The translations under genes were made by a program, and so were the position numbers. From Pelodera strongyloides (lineage: Eukaryota > Nematoda > Chromadorea > Rhabditida > Rhabditidae), in the NCBI GenBank assembly GCA_036852015.1, contig JAANDG010000015.1, positions 62,001 to 126,000 on the forward strand: DNA of 64,000 nucleotides. Direction: 5' to 3'. Positions within the stretch are counted from its first letter, which is position 1. Each line of letters opens with the position of its first letter. Positions 24,301-34,983 of the stretch are shown in pieces. The notes under the pieces are model-generated. The model saw nothing but the letters and a program-made list of their open reading frames with translations. It ran no database searches and was not told the origin of the DNA.

Positions 24301-27300
24301 GAGATGAGAGACAGACGAACATTGATCTATCGCCAAATACGTGGGTTTTACATTTAGTTTTATATCTCGTTCCAGTATGTGACTAACAATTTCTGCAATA
24401 AATCTCCAGTATTTTACGCAAGATGTTCCCTGGCACATTGATCTAGGAAACAATACATTCATTGAACCTTTGAACAATTATTATCTAGTTATCGAATAAA
24501 ACCAGTGATCCAATAAAAACAATGATCCTCTGAATCCGGCGACAGTGAGGAGTTGCAAAATATAACCGAGTGTTCTTAAGAAACATGGATTTCCTCTCGA
24601 TATCTGATTAATCTCATTCCGAATTTTGTAAATACTTGAATTTCAGACTTGCCAATCACACCGATGAAAATCATGCGCCCACAAAAGTTCAGTCAAAGGT
24701 CAACGGGATTAAGGTAGATACATTCATCAAGTGTGTTGGTACACTTCACTAATTAACTGACATATTTTCTTCATGGCATGCAAGATACATAACATTAGTA
24801 CATACAGCTACATTTTCAGCCATTGTCTTTTGATGATTCTCTGGATTCCACTGCCGGTAGTGATGTCCACCGTGGAATATTAGAAAATACACAAATGACT
24901 GGTTCCATATATGAGGTAAGCTTGTCCTCGACCTTTTGCAAATCCAGATAGTTTACTTCAACGTTGATCACATAGTAACATCCTGATTATCGCAAACATT
25001 ATGCGATAATCACGATGGTACTGTCCTTAAAAATCATGCTACCAGATTACTTAATTTATGAAGTATTTTTTGTATTACAGCCAGCTGACCATATTCTGAC
25101 TCCGAGAAGTGTGCGTAAACAGTTGAGAGATCAAGGGAAAGATGTTGCTCCCTTCTTCTTTCCTCAAGGAAAACCAGTGTCCAAGGTCGAGAACGATGCC
25201 ACATTGAGACGAGCGTTGGATATGTTCAGAAAGCTTCCCGGACAAAAGGTATTCACTTCAGTACAACTTGGAATGGGAACTTTAGACATAAGGGGGAACT
25301 TTAGCATCTTATTGGCTAAGACATTTGTGATTCCTGTGGAAATTTGAAACGATTTTGTTTAATTCAATAAATTTCGTATTCAGGCCTCGTTCGCTGATAT
25401 TGATAGTGTACTGAAGGCGGCGGGGCTACCACTCTATTGGAAACGTCCCATTTATGACTGTTTGACCGGAAAGAAGGACATTGACGTCTCGCCCACTGAA
25501 TTCTCATCTTGGTTCCGGAATATGACGAGTGTGGCCCACGATGAGGCAGCAAGGTCAATCCTTTTAACGTTTATCAATTCTTTAATGATATTATTTGAGC
25601 ATGCAGTAAGTGCTAAGTGTTTGCTCGGAGAATTGAAATAATCTACTGTACTTATCATTTATAGATTCGTCTACACCGTCACTGCAGGCAAGCGGGATTA
25701 CATTGAGAAGAGTGACCTGGAGCCCCTCTGTTATGATCTCATTTGGTCTCATCCCGGTCTTGGTTTCTATCATAAGGCCGTGGAATTCCACTCAAAATAC
25801 GTTGAAATAGTAGGTTTCACTCTCACTTAGCATATTCATGAATATGTTGCACATTTATAAGGAACAAATAAACAGTTCATCTTCAATTTTGGAGATCTTG
25901 GGCTGTATTCAAATTATGTAATGATATTTTCCCCTTAGTGCAGCAGTTTTCGGGTAGTCATGTCTGAAAACCAACTTGCGCTCTAATCAATTTGTCTTAC
26001 AGGTGGTGACAAGAATATATTGGAACGTGAATCGATCGTGGTCAGGGAAAATTACAGCAGCAGAACTGAGGAAATCGGACTTCCTCGAACAATTGAGGTT
26101 CCTCGAACGGGAGGACGACATCAACAAGGAGACTCGCTACTTCTCGTTAGTTGTTTTTGCATTCTTAGGGAATATAACAAATATCATATGGGTACCGGTC
26201 ACCGTAAAACCGTTGTCAATCATAATGTGCCGAAACGGCAGGATATTAATTCTTACAATTAGAATTTGATCCGATTTATCGGTTTCCATTTGTCACTACA
26301 AAGGTATAATCAATGGTCGTGTAGTTACGAAACATTCATACGGAAGGTCTGACAAAGCGCTGATTTAATTTGTTCTCTTCAGCTATGAGCACTTCTACGT
26401 GATCTACTGTAAATTCTGGGATATTGATCAAGATCACGATATGTTGATCTCCCAGCAAGATATGATGCAGCATGATGAAGGAGGTAGGCGTACTAGTTTA
26501 AATGTGGAATTCCAGGATAATTGCTGAGAGAAAATTCAGTGATTGCACCACCCATGAGTAGATTTCTCAATAGTCGATTAAACTTTTATAGATTTCGGTT
26601 GCATCTTGCTTATTTCAGCTCTCACAAACCTCGCCATAGATCGAATTTTCTCCAAAGCAGTGTGCAGAGGAGCGAGAGGACAGGAAAAGCTCGAACAGAT
26701 CGGACTTGCTGAATTCACCGCTTTCCTCATGGCCGACGAGGACAAGAAGAACCCAACAAGGTGTGTAGAAAATTAAAATTCTGAAGTGACAAAACAGAAG
26801 GCACCAAAAAATATTCACACCTTTCGAGTGGTTTGTTTATTACCAAACAATGATAATATTTGGGTAATTTTAGTGTTGAGTACTGGTTCCGAATCTGTGA
26901 TCTGGATGGTGATGGCCTTATTTCGTTGTTTGAAATGGAGACCATGTACGATCAAGTCAAGCACAAGTTGGAATCGTCTGGTTTCGATACAATGGGCTTT
27001 AATGATGTTGCGTGTAATGTAAGTGATAAATTATTGTAGAGTGTGAATTGTTTCTTTGGCGACAGCTTTCCCAACGAAACTTACAAACAACTCATTTCAG
27101 TTGATAGACATGATTCGCCCAACAAATAAGAACGGTTTCTCGCTCACGGATCTCAAGAAATGCCCGCTTGCATACAGGTACGCCCGCATTCCCAACTTAC
27201 TTGTGACATCTATAAACCTAGTTGGAAATTTTAAGTTTTCTTTTGCAAATAAATAGAATGCAATTATTACAGGTTCTTCAACTCGTTTGTTAATTATCGC

Positions 27301-27838
27301 AAGTTCTACAACCAAGAGGTCAATGAGGGAGAAAAGTGGGTTTTTTTCCTATTGCCAGTTGCGAACCGAGCAGTACAACTTATATAGTATCTTTGTCAAA
27401 AATATATGCATCGGTCGGTTAGTAATTTCAGACCATCGGTACGTAACGACGAGGGTCGAGAATTGAGTGAATGGGAAAAGTATTGTGCTGAGGAATACGA
27501 GTCATTAATGGAAATGGAGGAACAAGTGGATGAGAGCCAGTGAGTCATTCCTACCAATTAACAATACAAAGTGAATGAGATGTCTCTGGAGTCTAAGCAT
27601 TAGAAGAGCTTCCTTTTACAGAAATTGGTAATGAAACGTAATTTAATTTATGGACTAGTAGTAGTTCATGACGTCTCTACGGGCGGTCAAGCTCGAACGA
27701 CTATTATCTCATTCTATGTGCTTGACGCCTAGTTCAATTCTCTCCTGATTATGGTCTTCCTATTAATTAGTTTTTTTTTTCAGCAGCGTGAATCTAGATG
27801 ACGAAGATTCGCATAACAGTTTTCGGGATCTGTTGTAG
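21392..27838 (+). CDS. PPP2R3: PP2A regulatory subunit B'' (PPP2R3/PR72-PR130 family)
   Basis: Confident exons: 24291-24340, 24647-24713, 24820-24915, 25081-25248, 25384-25553, 25665-25809, 26003-26145, 26383-26483, 26619-26760, 26874-27018, 27101-27177, 27273-27335, 27432-27539 and 27784-27838 (TAG). Less certain 5' exons, phase-compatible: 21392-21563, 21960-22010, 23905-24155. The product is a PP2A targeting subunit that binds the scaffold and catalytic subunits. Family signatures visible: [46 protein letters not shown] (first EF-hand loop); [17 protein letters not shown] (second, canonical Ca-binding loop, DxDxDG); [16 protein letters not shown] near the C-terminus. The order and spacing match the family core from end to end. 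There is no in-frame ATG before the 24820 exon apart from ATG 21515, so either that is a short-isoform start or the upstream 6245-15228 exons belong here. Strong alternative promoters are typical of this gene family. Confidence 0.93.
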
Positions 27839-28167
27839 CGTTGTCCAGTGAAGTTGCCAGCAGCAAGCTGAAAAGACTATTTATTCTTTATGGCAGTATT
27901 TACGTATCAATGTACATATACTGACCTAATATGATGAGGTGTACGGAGTGGCAAACCGTTCAGAATAAGACCTCAGCAAATGTTTGCTGACTTAGAATCC
28001 AGCTGCTCCGAACATTTCTTCAAACATTCCGTTGTAAGCTCTCCATCTCTCTGTTTCTCCTTGTCTACTAGTTCTTTCCTTGTAGTGCTTGGGTAATGTT
28101 GACTATTTGCTCTCATACTCATTTTTTTGCTAGAGGTCTAACACTCGATGCGATATGATATTTTAGC

Positions 28168-28173
28168 AATAAA
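28168..28173 (+). other. poly(A) signal for the PPP2R3 gene
   Basis: AATAAA 330 nt downstream of the TAG at 27836-27838, on the same strand. The intervening sequence has no coding features. Confidence 0.55.
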
Positions 28174-29287
28174 TTATAACTGCTTGGATTTTGAAGTGTA
28201 ATATTGTTTTCCGACAAAATTGTTTTGTTTCATCGGTTTCCTGTGTCATACTTTTATTAAATCAATGTGCAGAAGTGGTTCGATGGATCCCTAACGATTT
28301 CCAACAATTGCATAATTCAAATGTTTTTTTTTTAAATAATTTTTGGAGAATACAGAATTTCAAAGGATTTGATTTGGTCAATTCCCGTATGCATAAGCTC
28401 TTCTCGCGGGTAGCGTATTATTACTTCGTTTTTTTTTGCACACAAGACATATTCGTTTCTTACGCAGTCACGAACGGATTTTTATAGATGAAAATGTATA
28501 CTATTTTCTTGTGTATTTTTGTAATGCCTATTTTATTGTTCCCAATTTTGCTCAGTCAATCCATGGGTTTCCTACCAAGAATTTATATTAATCAGTTTCC
28601 TAGAGTATAGTTGTTTGCATAAAAATGATCATGATTTATAATGTTTCTGTGAATGCATGTCATCAGAATTTTACTCAGTGTTATGTAGCGTTTGTGTTAC
28701 GAAGAATAAAATCTGCTTAAAGTTCGCGTGTTTATTTGTATTGTAATGGATGAGTAATTTAAGTAACCAGACTCACGAGAACGTGAAAATATCTGAGAAT
28801 TGCGAATCAGCTAAGAGTAATACCAGAACATCCTCTATATATCGATTGTACCTTGTTTGTTGGGTTCTCTTTACATTTAGTACAGAGCTACAGAGCGATC
28901 TGCTTTCTTAAACCGAAAGTATATGCCATGTTCTTATGCGTTTTTGTAATGCCTATGTGATTCCTTCCAAGAATTTCTATTAAACTCTTTAAAACTGGGA
29001 AACGGAGCAATAAACAACAAACAAAGAAGCGTTTATTTGGAATGCGGCAAACAAGCTGTTGTATACTGTAGTGCAAAATATTATGGTAGTCAAAATAGTG
29101 CGAAATAATTTGAATATAAGATATTACAAAATCTAAATAATGTTTCTACAGGTTATGGTCACAATGTTTGCTATGAATACCCTAGTGGAGTCATCGAATG
29201 AGCTCTTTAATAGAACTGATACAAAACATGGATGTGACGTCGGTTTAGGTGAGTGATTGTTGTTCCCTGTTTTGCACGTTTGGTGTT
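28174..29287. other. Intergenic, convergent gene ends
   Basis: AT-rich sequence between the 3' end of the plus-strand PPP2R3 gene and the 3' end of the minus-strand nlp-3 gene. A second AATAAA lies near 28707. No exon structure was found on either strand. Confidence 0.5.
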
Positions 29288-29293
29288 TTTATT
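29288..29293 (-). other. poly(A) signal for nlp-3
   Basis: AATAAA on the minus strand (TTTATT on plus), about 78 nt past the nlp-3 stop codon at 29371-29373. Confidence 0.55.
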
Positions 29294-29370
29294 CTAAAAC
29301 ATAATGCTGCTAATTGCCAGTTGATTGTGTCATTTCTGTGGATGGTGTTCTTCCTTGGAAACTCTTGTGT

Positions 29371-29984
29371 CTACCAAAATTCGTCAATTGGTAGGGCTCT
29401 CTTTCCAAGGGACTGTCCGGCCAGACTGTCGAAGTAGTATCTTTTGGGCATTCTGTAGTCCGACCTGAAAACATGTCTTTCAGTACCAGAAATAACAATG
29501 CAATGTCATCGTGCGAGAATGAGAGAGACAAAAAAAAGATAATTTGCGAAAGTTCAAGAATTTCCATTATCTTCGTTGATTCAGGATCTCGATCAGCTCT
29601 TTAAGCCTGCCAAAAACTGAAGTATTTTACCGTTTTCCAATTGAGTCCAAGAATGGGTTGACGGCACGCTTGCCAACGGAGTCCAGGAATGGATTGATAG
29701 CACGCTTATCACGCTGAAATACATGGTTACACCCTCCAGAGATAAGTGTTCTTTTGGATGACTGCTGTAATCCGTTACTCTACTCAGGACCGGGCGAAGC
29801 ATGCCACGCTTTCACCACTCTTGAATAAAGGTGAAACTTATAAGTAATGATTCGATCAGAATGATTTTATTCAAAAAAATATCCCCTAATAGCATGTTCC
29901 CACAAAATACCTTACCTGGGCAGGAAGACCGAAAGCGGCGATGATCACAACACACAGAGCAACAATCAACCGGAATAGTTGCAT
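29371..29984 (-). CDS. nlp-3: Neuropeptide precursor NLP-3
   Basis: Three exons on the minus strand: 29984-29916 (ATG and signal peptide), 29713-29631 (possibly starting at 29764, which is also open and in phase) and 29464-29371 (TAG). The first exon encodes 23 residues, MQLFRLIV followed by a hydrophobic core ending FGLPAQ, a typical secretion signal. The rest is a chain of peptides separated by KR dibasic sites: AINPFLDSVG, AVNPFLDSIG, SDYRMP, YYFDSLAGQSLG, then ALPIDEFW and stop. Two peptide types, xxNPFLDSxG and FDSLAGQSLG, are those of the C. elegans nlp-3 precursor. Phases are 0 at the first intron and 2 at the second. Each mature peptide ends in Gly, so amidation is possible. The gene acts in secretory neurons; processing by proprotein convertase at KR is established for this class. 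Very high confidence in identity, moderate for the start of exon 2. Confidence 0.9.
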
Positions 29985-29998
29985 GTTTGACCAAAGTA
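29985..29998 (-). promoter_or_regulatory. nlp-3 5'UTR with likely trans-splice acceptor
   Basis: On the minus strand CTCTTTTCAG ends at 29999 and is followed by a 14-nt leader and then the ATG at 29984. A strong acceptor this close to the start codon, without an upstream exon, is the usual arrangement for a spliced-leader site in nematodes. Confidence 0.55.
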
Positions 29999-30001
29999 CT
30001 G

Positions 30002-31817
30002 AAAAGAGTTTTTTGTTTCAAAATTTTCACTGTAACATTATTCAAGTAAGGAGCGAGCGGTCTAATAATATATTACAATATTTGAAAGTGCTGAAAGCGA
30101 GGAAATCAACGAGTACACGAAGGGCTTTCCTATTACTGAGTGGCTGTTTGGACTTGTCTGATGCCCATCCTACTGATTGCTTATTCATTAACATCATACA
30201 CTTACTAGTAGTATCTTTGCCTCTTGAAATGAGCTTTTTCTCTAAGTTCTTTTCTTGCAACCAATTCTACCACGGCCGATCCAAAAATGGGTAATATAAC
30301 ATGTTAATGAGTGGAGGGAGCATATTTATAGAACTCTACTCATGTACTAATTACAACTTCGCATGGGTACCAGGAAGCGCTTAGTTTATGTTTATCAGCT
30401 CAAACTACGTTTAATAAATTGTGTTAATTCATAACGCGGAAAACTAACACTCGCGCATGCTTAATGTAGTAGTTATTTGATCTGAATGTGAGGGTTGGCT
30501 ATGGTAAGCAGATCTTACTACTGCGCCAACCTACAACACACTCGTCAATCGAATGGATTCTTAGCTGGATTTCGCTCTTTTAATTTGGCAGTTTTTTCTC
30601 CGCGATGGGCGTAGCCAACTGATGCTGGTAGTATAAATTATTTGGAACAATAGGGTGTAACGAGCTCATGTACAGGAGAGAGGCTTATAATGACAAAAAT
30701 AGCACCCATGAGAGCACATCATCAACAGGAGCTTCAAAAAGTCTAATCAACGTTCAAATTATCTTTGATTGAAATTATATTACAAAGAGAGCCCATTAAG
30801 CTAACTGACAATCTAGGTTTGCTGTACGAGGCAGTAGAACAATAGTCTCTGATTGGCAAGACCGGGAGGTGAAATTTCAGCAAAAAGGAAGGCCGTAGGC
30901 ATGCGTAAGCAGTGACGCTCAACTGTGTGGTACGCGTTGATGATATGTGACTTTTGCTCGATTTTTCAATCAGAAATTGAATGGAACAATTTGCACATTC
31001 TGTGAATGTTCCATAATATTCAATCATTGTTGCTGACATAGTTTTCCGGAATGTTTTTTCAATCATGTCAGGGTAGCACTAAATACATTTGTTAGAATAA
31101 AGGAGCCGTGTTTCCTCTTTACTTATTTAATGAATAACTCTTTGACTGAAGTGCCCTTCACATCTCTTCTGTGAAACTAAGTGCCGCCTATCATTGGAGA
31201 GACGTAGGAAGCAGAAGACAATTGCCCGGCCGGCGTCTGACGCTACCGTAGCAAGAGAAAAGAACAACCGTTGGTTCTAATGTGTCCTCGCAGCGTCTTA
31301 TTTTGCTTAAATACCGTGTTTACCCGGGACATCCTACCCAGCAGTTTTCGGCCAATATTTATGAATGACAATTATGTTTTCACAATTGCGGTCTGCTTTA
31401 CGTTTCTAAGATAGACTGGATGTTGTTCGCGTGAAATGATGCAAATGATGTATAACAAACCGAATGCGAATGTGTGTAGGAGGGGGATTTTAACGTACAA
31501 GAAATAACGTGTGGTTACTATCCGGGCATTCTATTTTAATGATTTCAATGATGCCAAATAAGAACAATGACCACACCTATATTGTGTACCTAAATAAGAA
31601 AATGGATTAGCAATTTTCTTTAAAAAAAATTTCTATGACGCATTTTATATAACTGGATTACTGAACCTCCATATTTAAATAGTTATTTGTTCATCACTGT
31701 ATAACACTGGTTATTAAATACGGTGGTTAATTAATTTTAGAGCTCCAAATTGTGGACACACCTTTAACTTTTCTGGAGAGGAAACTTTAATGCTTAACTT
31801 CGCCGATTATTGTTTCT
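30002..31817. other. Intergenic region upstream of nlp-3
   Basis: No convincing exons. It contains the nlp-3 promoter region in its left part. A minus-strand open frame at 30743-31066 (107 codons) has no splice context or protein-like pattern and was not called. Confidence 0.4.
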
Positions 31818-31859
31818 GTGAGGAGATAGTTTGATTGCATGAACGAAAAATTGGGGTAT

Positions 31860-31931
31860 TGGACGAGTGGGGGTCGAACCCACGACCTCTGGATTACCGG
31901 TCCAGTATGCTAACCACTACACTACCGCCAC
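31860..31931 (-). tRNA. tRNA-like unit 1 (GGT anticodon-like triplet; probably a pseudogene or SINE head)
   Basis: On the minus strand: D-arm TAGTGTAGTGGTTAGCAT, anticodon arm CTGGA-CCGGTAA-TCCAG (perfect 5-bp stem, triplet GGT, but C instead of U at position 33), and T-arm GTGGG-TTCGACC-CCCAC (perfect). The acceptor stem pairs at only five of seven positions, two of them G-U. A and B boxes fit the pol III consensus. A Thr(GGT) isoacceptor is not normal in eukaryotes, which also argues against a working tRNA. Confidence 0.5.
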
Positions 31932-32142
31932 CCACACCCAAATTTCGTTCTTGCTAGCGACTTATACGGCTCGCCTGCAACACACAGTGGGCGCATAGCA
32001 CCACAACTGCCTGGGGGGTTATAAACCACAATACCAGCTAGGTGTGCATAACCGGAAAGAATTGATTAAATGAATGCAAGACCTCTCAAGGCTGGTCAGG
32101 CCCAAAGTTTAGTTTGATTGCATGAACGAAAAATTGGGGTAT

Positions 32143-32214
32143 TGGACGAGTGGGGGTCGAACCCACGACCTCTGGATTACCGGTCCAGTATGCTAACCAC
32201 TACACTACCGCCAC
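32143..32214 (-). tRNA. tRNA-like unit 2 (same sequence as unit 1)
   Basis: Same 72-nt tRNA-like sequence and orientation as unit 1, exactly one repeat period (283 bp) away, with the same C33 and weak acceptor stem. Confidence 0.5.
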
Positions 32215-32504
32215 CCACACCCAAATTTCGTTCTTGCTAGCGACTTATACGGCTCGCCTGCAACACACAGTGGGCGCATAGCACCACAACTGCCTGGGGG
32301 GTTATAAACCACAATACCAGCTAGGTGTGCATAACCGGAAAGAATTGATTAAATGAATGCAAGACCTCTCAAGGCTGGTCAGGCCAAAGTTTAGTTTGAT
32401 TGCATGAACGAAAAAGCCGTATAAGTCGCTAGCAAGAACGAAATTTGGGTGTGGGGTGCAGGCGAGCCGTATAAGTCGCTAGCAAGAACGAAATTTGGGT
32501 GTGG

Positions 32505-32576
32505 GTGGCGGTAGTGTAGTGGTTAGCATACTGGACCGGTAATCCAGAGGTCGTGGGTTCGACCCCCACTCGTCCA
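32505..32576 (+). tRNA. tRNA-like unit 3, opposite orientation
   Basis: The same 72-nt sequence as units 1 and 2 but on the plus strand, the first unit of the inverted half of the cluster. Confidence 0.5.
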
Positions 32577-32786
32577 ATACCCCAATTTTTCGTTCATGCA
32601 ATCAAACTAAACTTTGGCCTGACCAGCCTTGAGAGGTCTTGCATTCATTTAATCAATTCTTTCCGGTTATGCACACCTAGCTGGTATTGTGGTTTATAAC
32701 CCCCCAGGCAGTTGTGGTGCTATGCGCCCACTGTGTGTTGCAGGCGAGCCGTATAAGTCGCTAGCAAGAACGAAATTTGGGTGTGG

Positions 32787-32858
32787 GTGGCGGTAGTGTA
32801 GTGGTTAGCATACTGGACCGGTAATCCAGAGGTCGTGGGTTCGACCCCCACTCGTCCA
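32787..32858 (+). tRNA. tRNA-like unit 4, opposite orientation
   Basis: The same 72-nt sequence on the plus strand, 282 bp after unit 3. The repeat unit is cut short 77 bp downstream at the right-hand direct repeat. Confidence 0.5.
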
Positions 32859-32952
32859 ATACCCCAATTTTTCGTTCATGCAATCAAACTAAACTTTGGC
32901 CTGACCAGCCTTGAGAGGTCTTGCATTCATTTAATGTGAGGAGATAGTTTGA

Positions 32953-34049
32953 GTACTAAATTTCATAGTCTACATTTTTCTTAACCGATATAGAAAATAA
33001 TGAAACACTAAAACAGAGACTATTTGTAGTGAATCGATCCCTTTAAAGCCAATTTTTGTATTACCTTTTCGGAGTCCGAATAGGCCAGAAAATTGTTACA
33101 TTTATATAATGATAATGAACATCTTTATATAAATTATATCAAGAGCAAAATGTGGACAAGCATTTATTTCGCATGGAAAATCGGACGTCAACTGATGTAT
33201 ACTTGTCAAATACTGAAAACAGGCTTTAAAGCAGACCTTAGCCAAGAATCAAATTTAATAAAGTCAAAATCGTCAAAATGCAATATATATTCATAAAAGA
33301 AACCGTTCATTAATACATTTGATGTGGATTACTCTTGAATTTACCACACTAGATCCGGTATGAACAACACCAAAAACGCGCCCTGGTATACCGATTTTGA
33401 CTGACGCTGCTAATTTAAAACCTGTTAGCAAATAAAACATATGCCTGAATACGGAATCAAAATATTTATAAAAATCGTTTGGTGCATGGTACGGAAATCG
33501 CAGAACGACAAACCGATAGAAAATTACGCATTCTAATTGTGTATTCCAACCATCAATCTTTTGTCCTTTCAAATGACTGCACACAAAAAAACATTGTCAA
33601 TCTAGTAGTCCGATTTCTAAACTGCGTCTAAACTGGTCATAAAATAGGAGTGAAATCCGCAGACTGGCTGTTCAGATGACAATTATACAGTGGGTGATCG
33701 CGTGAAACTATTGAATTCAGCAATTCTTTATCTGATATTATCTTTTAGGGAATCTAACAATCAATATAAAAAGGTATTGTCCTTTAAAGGGTCAGGCCTA
33801 TCAACTTGAACCTATATTTATTATTTGTCCATAATTTTTATAAAGGGAGTTTATTATAATATATACAAACGGTGTTTCAACCGGCTTCACCACCGTGAAG
33901 CTTTTCAAGTAAGTTTTACTTGAGAGTATACAGTACAAAAAAACAATTGCACTCTTATTTTCTTATCGTGTCTCCTGAGGGCAGCTGACTGTATAGCCAG
34001 ATACATAGGGACAGACAACAAGAGCAAGATGCTCTCGGGACACACACAA
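32953..34049. other. Intergenic, nothing recognised
   Basis: AT-rich sequence between the tRNA-like cluster and the tandem SINE-like copies. Short open frames at 33093-33296 (plus) and 33291-33584 (minus) lack splice or protein-like features. Confidence 0.4.
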
Positions 34050-34450
34050 TCTTATTATATAAAGGAGAAGAGTTTGTCACGGGTTTGTTTTTATGTGCAC
34101 AACGAAATCCCTCCATAAAGAAAATTCTTCGGTCGAAAGAGCATACAAAATCTTTGCCTATGGCTGGATTCGAACCCACAACAGCACAGAAAATCTCGCA
34201 TCACGGTCCAACGCTCTACCGGTTGAGCTATGCTAGCTTATCATACGGGTAATCATCTGCTCTACATAGAGCACCTTCAATGGCAAATTTGCATGGCACC
34301 ATTAGTGAATGGAGATCCAGACTCATATTGTACGTTTCCCCAATCATAAGTGACTTTGTAGACGTGTAAATGTTTTAAATAGGGTAACAAACGGCCGAAG
34401 GCCGATTCCTCCAGTCGGAGAAGAGCCCGTAGGGCTCTTCGAACGGCTGG
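34050..34450 (-). mobile_element. SINE-like element, copy 2
   Basis: About 401 bp, the same family as 19013-19408, with a tRNA-like core at about 34159-34237 (A-box TAGCTCAACCGG, B-box GGTTCGAATCC). It abuts copy 3 with no spacer: the end GAACGGCTGG at 34441-34450 runs straight into TCTTATTATATAAAGG of the next copy. Confidence 0.65.
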
Positions 34451-34891
34451 TCTTATTATATAAAGGAGAAGAGTTTGTCACGGGTTTGTTTTTATGTGCA
34501 CAACGAAATCCCTTCATAAAGAAAAATTCTTCGATCGGAAGAGCATACAAAATCTTTATCGCTGGCGAGATTCGAACCCACAGCAGCGCACATCCTCTCG
34601 ATTCACAGTCCAACGCTATACCGGTTGAGCTATGCTAGCTTATCACAAGAGTAACAATCTGCTCTACATAGAGCCCTTCAGTGGCAAATTTGCATGCTAG
34701 CATTAGACGAGTGGAGATCCAAACTGATTAGTATACGTTTCCGCAATCAGAATGTAAGTGGCACGGAAGAGAAAGAGACGAGAGTTAACTTTTTACGTTT
34801 TAGCAATTCTTTTTTTAAATAGGGAAACAATCGGCCGAAGGCCGATTCCTCCAGTCGGAGAAGAGCCCGTAGGGCTCTTCGAACGGCTGGT
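34451..34891 (-). mobile_element. SINE-like element, copy 3 (tandem with copy 2)
   Basis: About 441 bp, same ends and same internal hairpins as the other copies. The tRNA-like core is at about 34562-34640. It is slightly longer than copies 1 and 2 in the region between the tRNA-like core and the hairpin end. It lies about 90 bp past the stop codon of the next minus-strand gene, so it may sit in that gene's 3'UTR. Confidence 0.65.
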
Positions 34892-34983
34892 AAGGAAATA
34901 AAGATGCAATGAACACATAGTAAATACAGGTTCAAGTTGGTGACCCTTTAAAAAATAACGTCATTAGAACGAATCTTGTAAGC

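Larger units (their letters stand above)
31818..32952. mobile_element. 1.1 kb inserted cluster of inverted tRNA-like repeat units, flanked by a 17-bp direct repeat
   Basis: GTGAGGAGATAGTTTGA occurs at 31818-31834 and again at 32936-32952, bracketing the cluster like a target-site duplication. Between them are a 283-bp unit (31828-32110) and a near-identical 282-bp copy (32111-32392). These are followed by a short rearranged centre (32393-32470) and two copies of the same unit in the opposite orientation (about 32470-32745 and 32746-32935, the last truncated). The result is a large imperfect palindrome. Every unit holds one tRNA-like sequence, listed separately. The first seven bases of the repeat unit (AGTTTGA) overlap the direct repeat, so the true duplication may be 10-17 bp. 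Confidence 0.7.

Noticed and set aside
29310..29567. 85-codon minus-strand frame over nlp-3 exon 3
   Set aside because: It is the wrong frame; the neighbouring frame gives the KR-flanked FDSLAGQSLG peptide.
30743..31066. 107-codon minus-strand frame upstream of nlp-3
   Set aside because: Low-information composition, no acceptor or donor support, no recognisable family.
31860..31931. Functional tRNA-Thr(GGT)
   Set aside because: C at position 33, mismatched acceptor stem and an anticodon not used in eukaryotes; kept only as tRNA-like.
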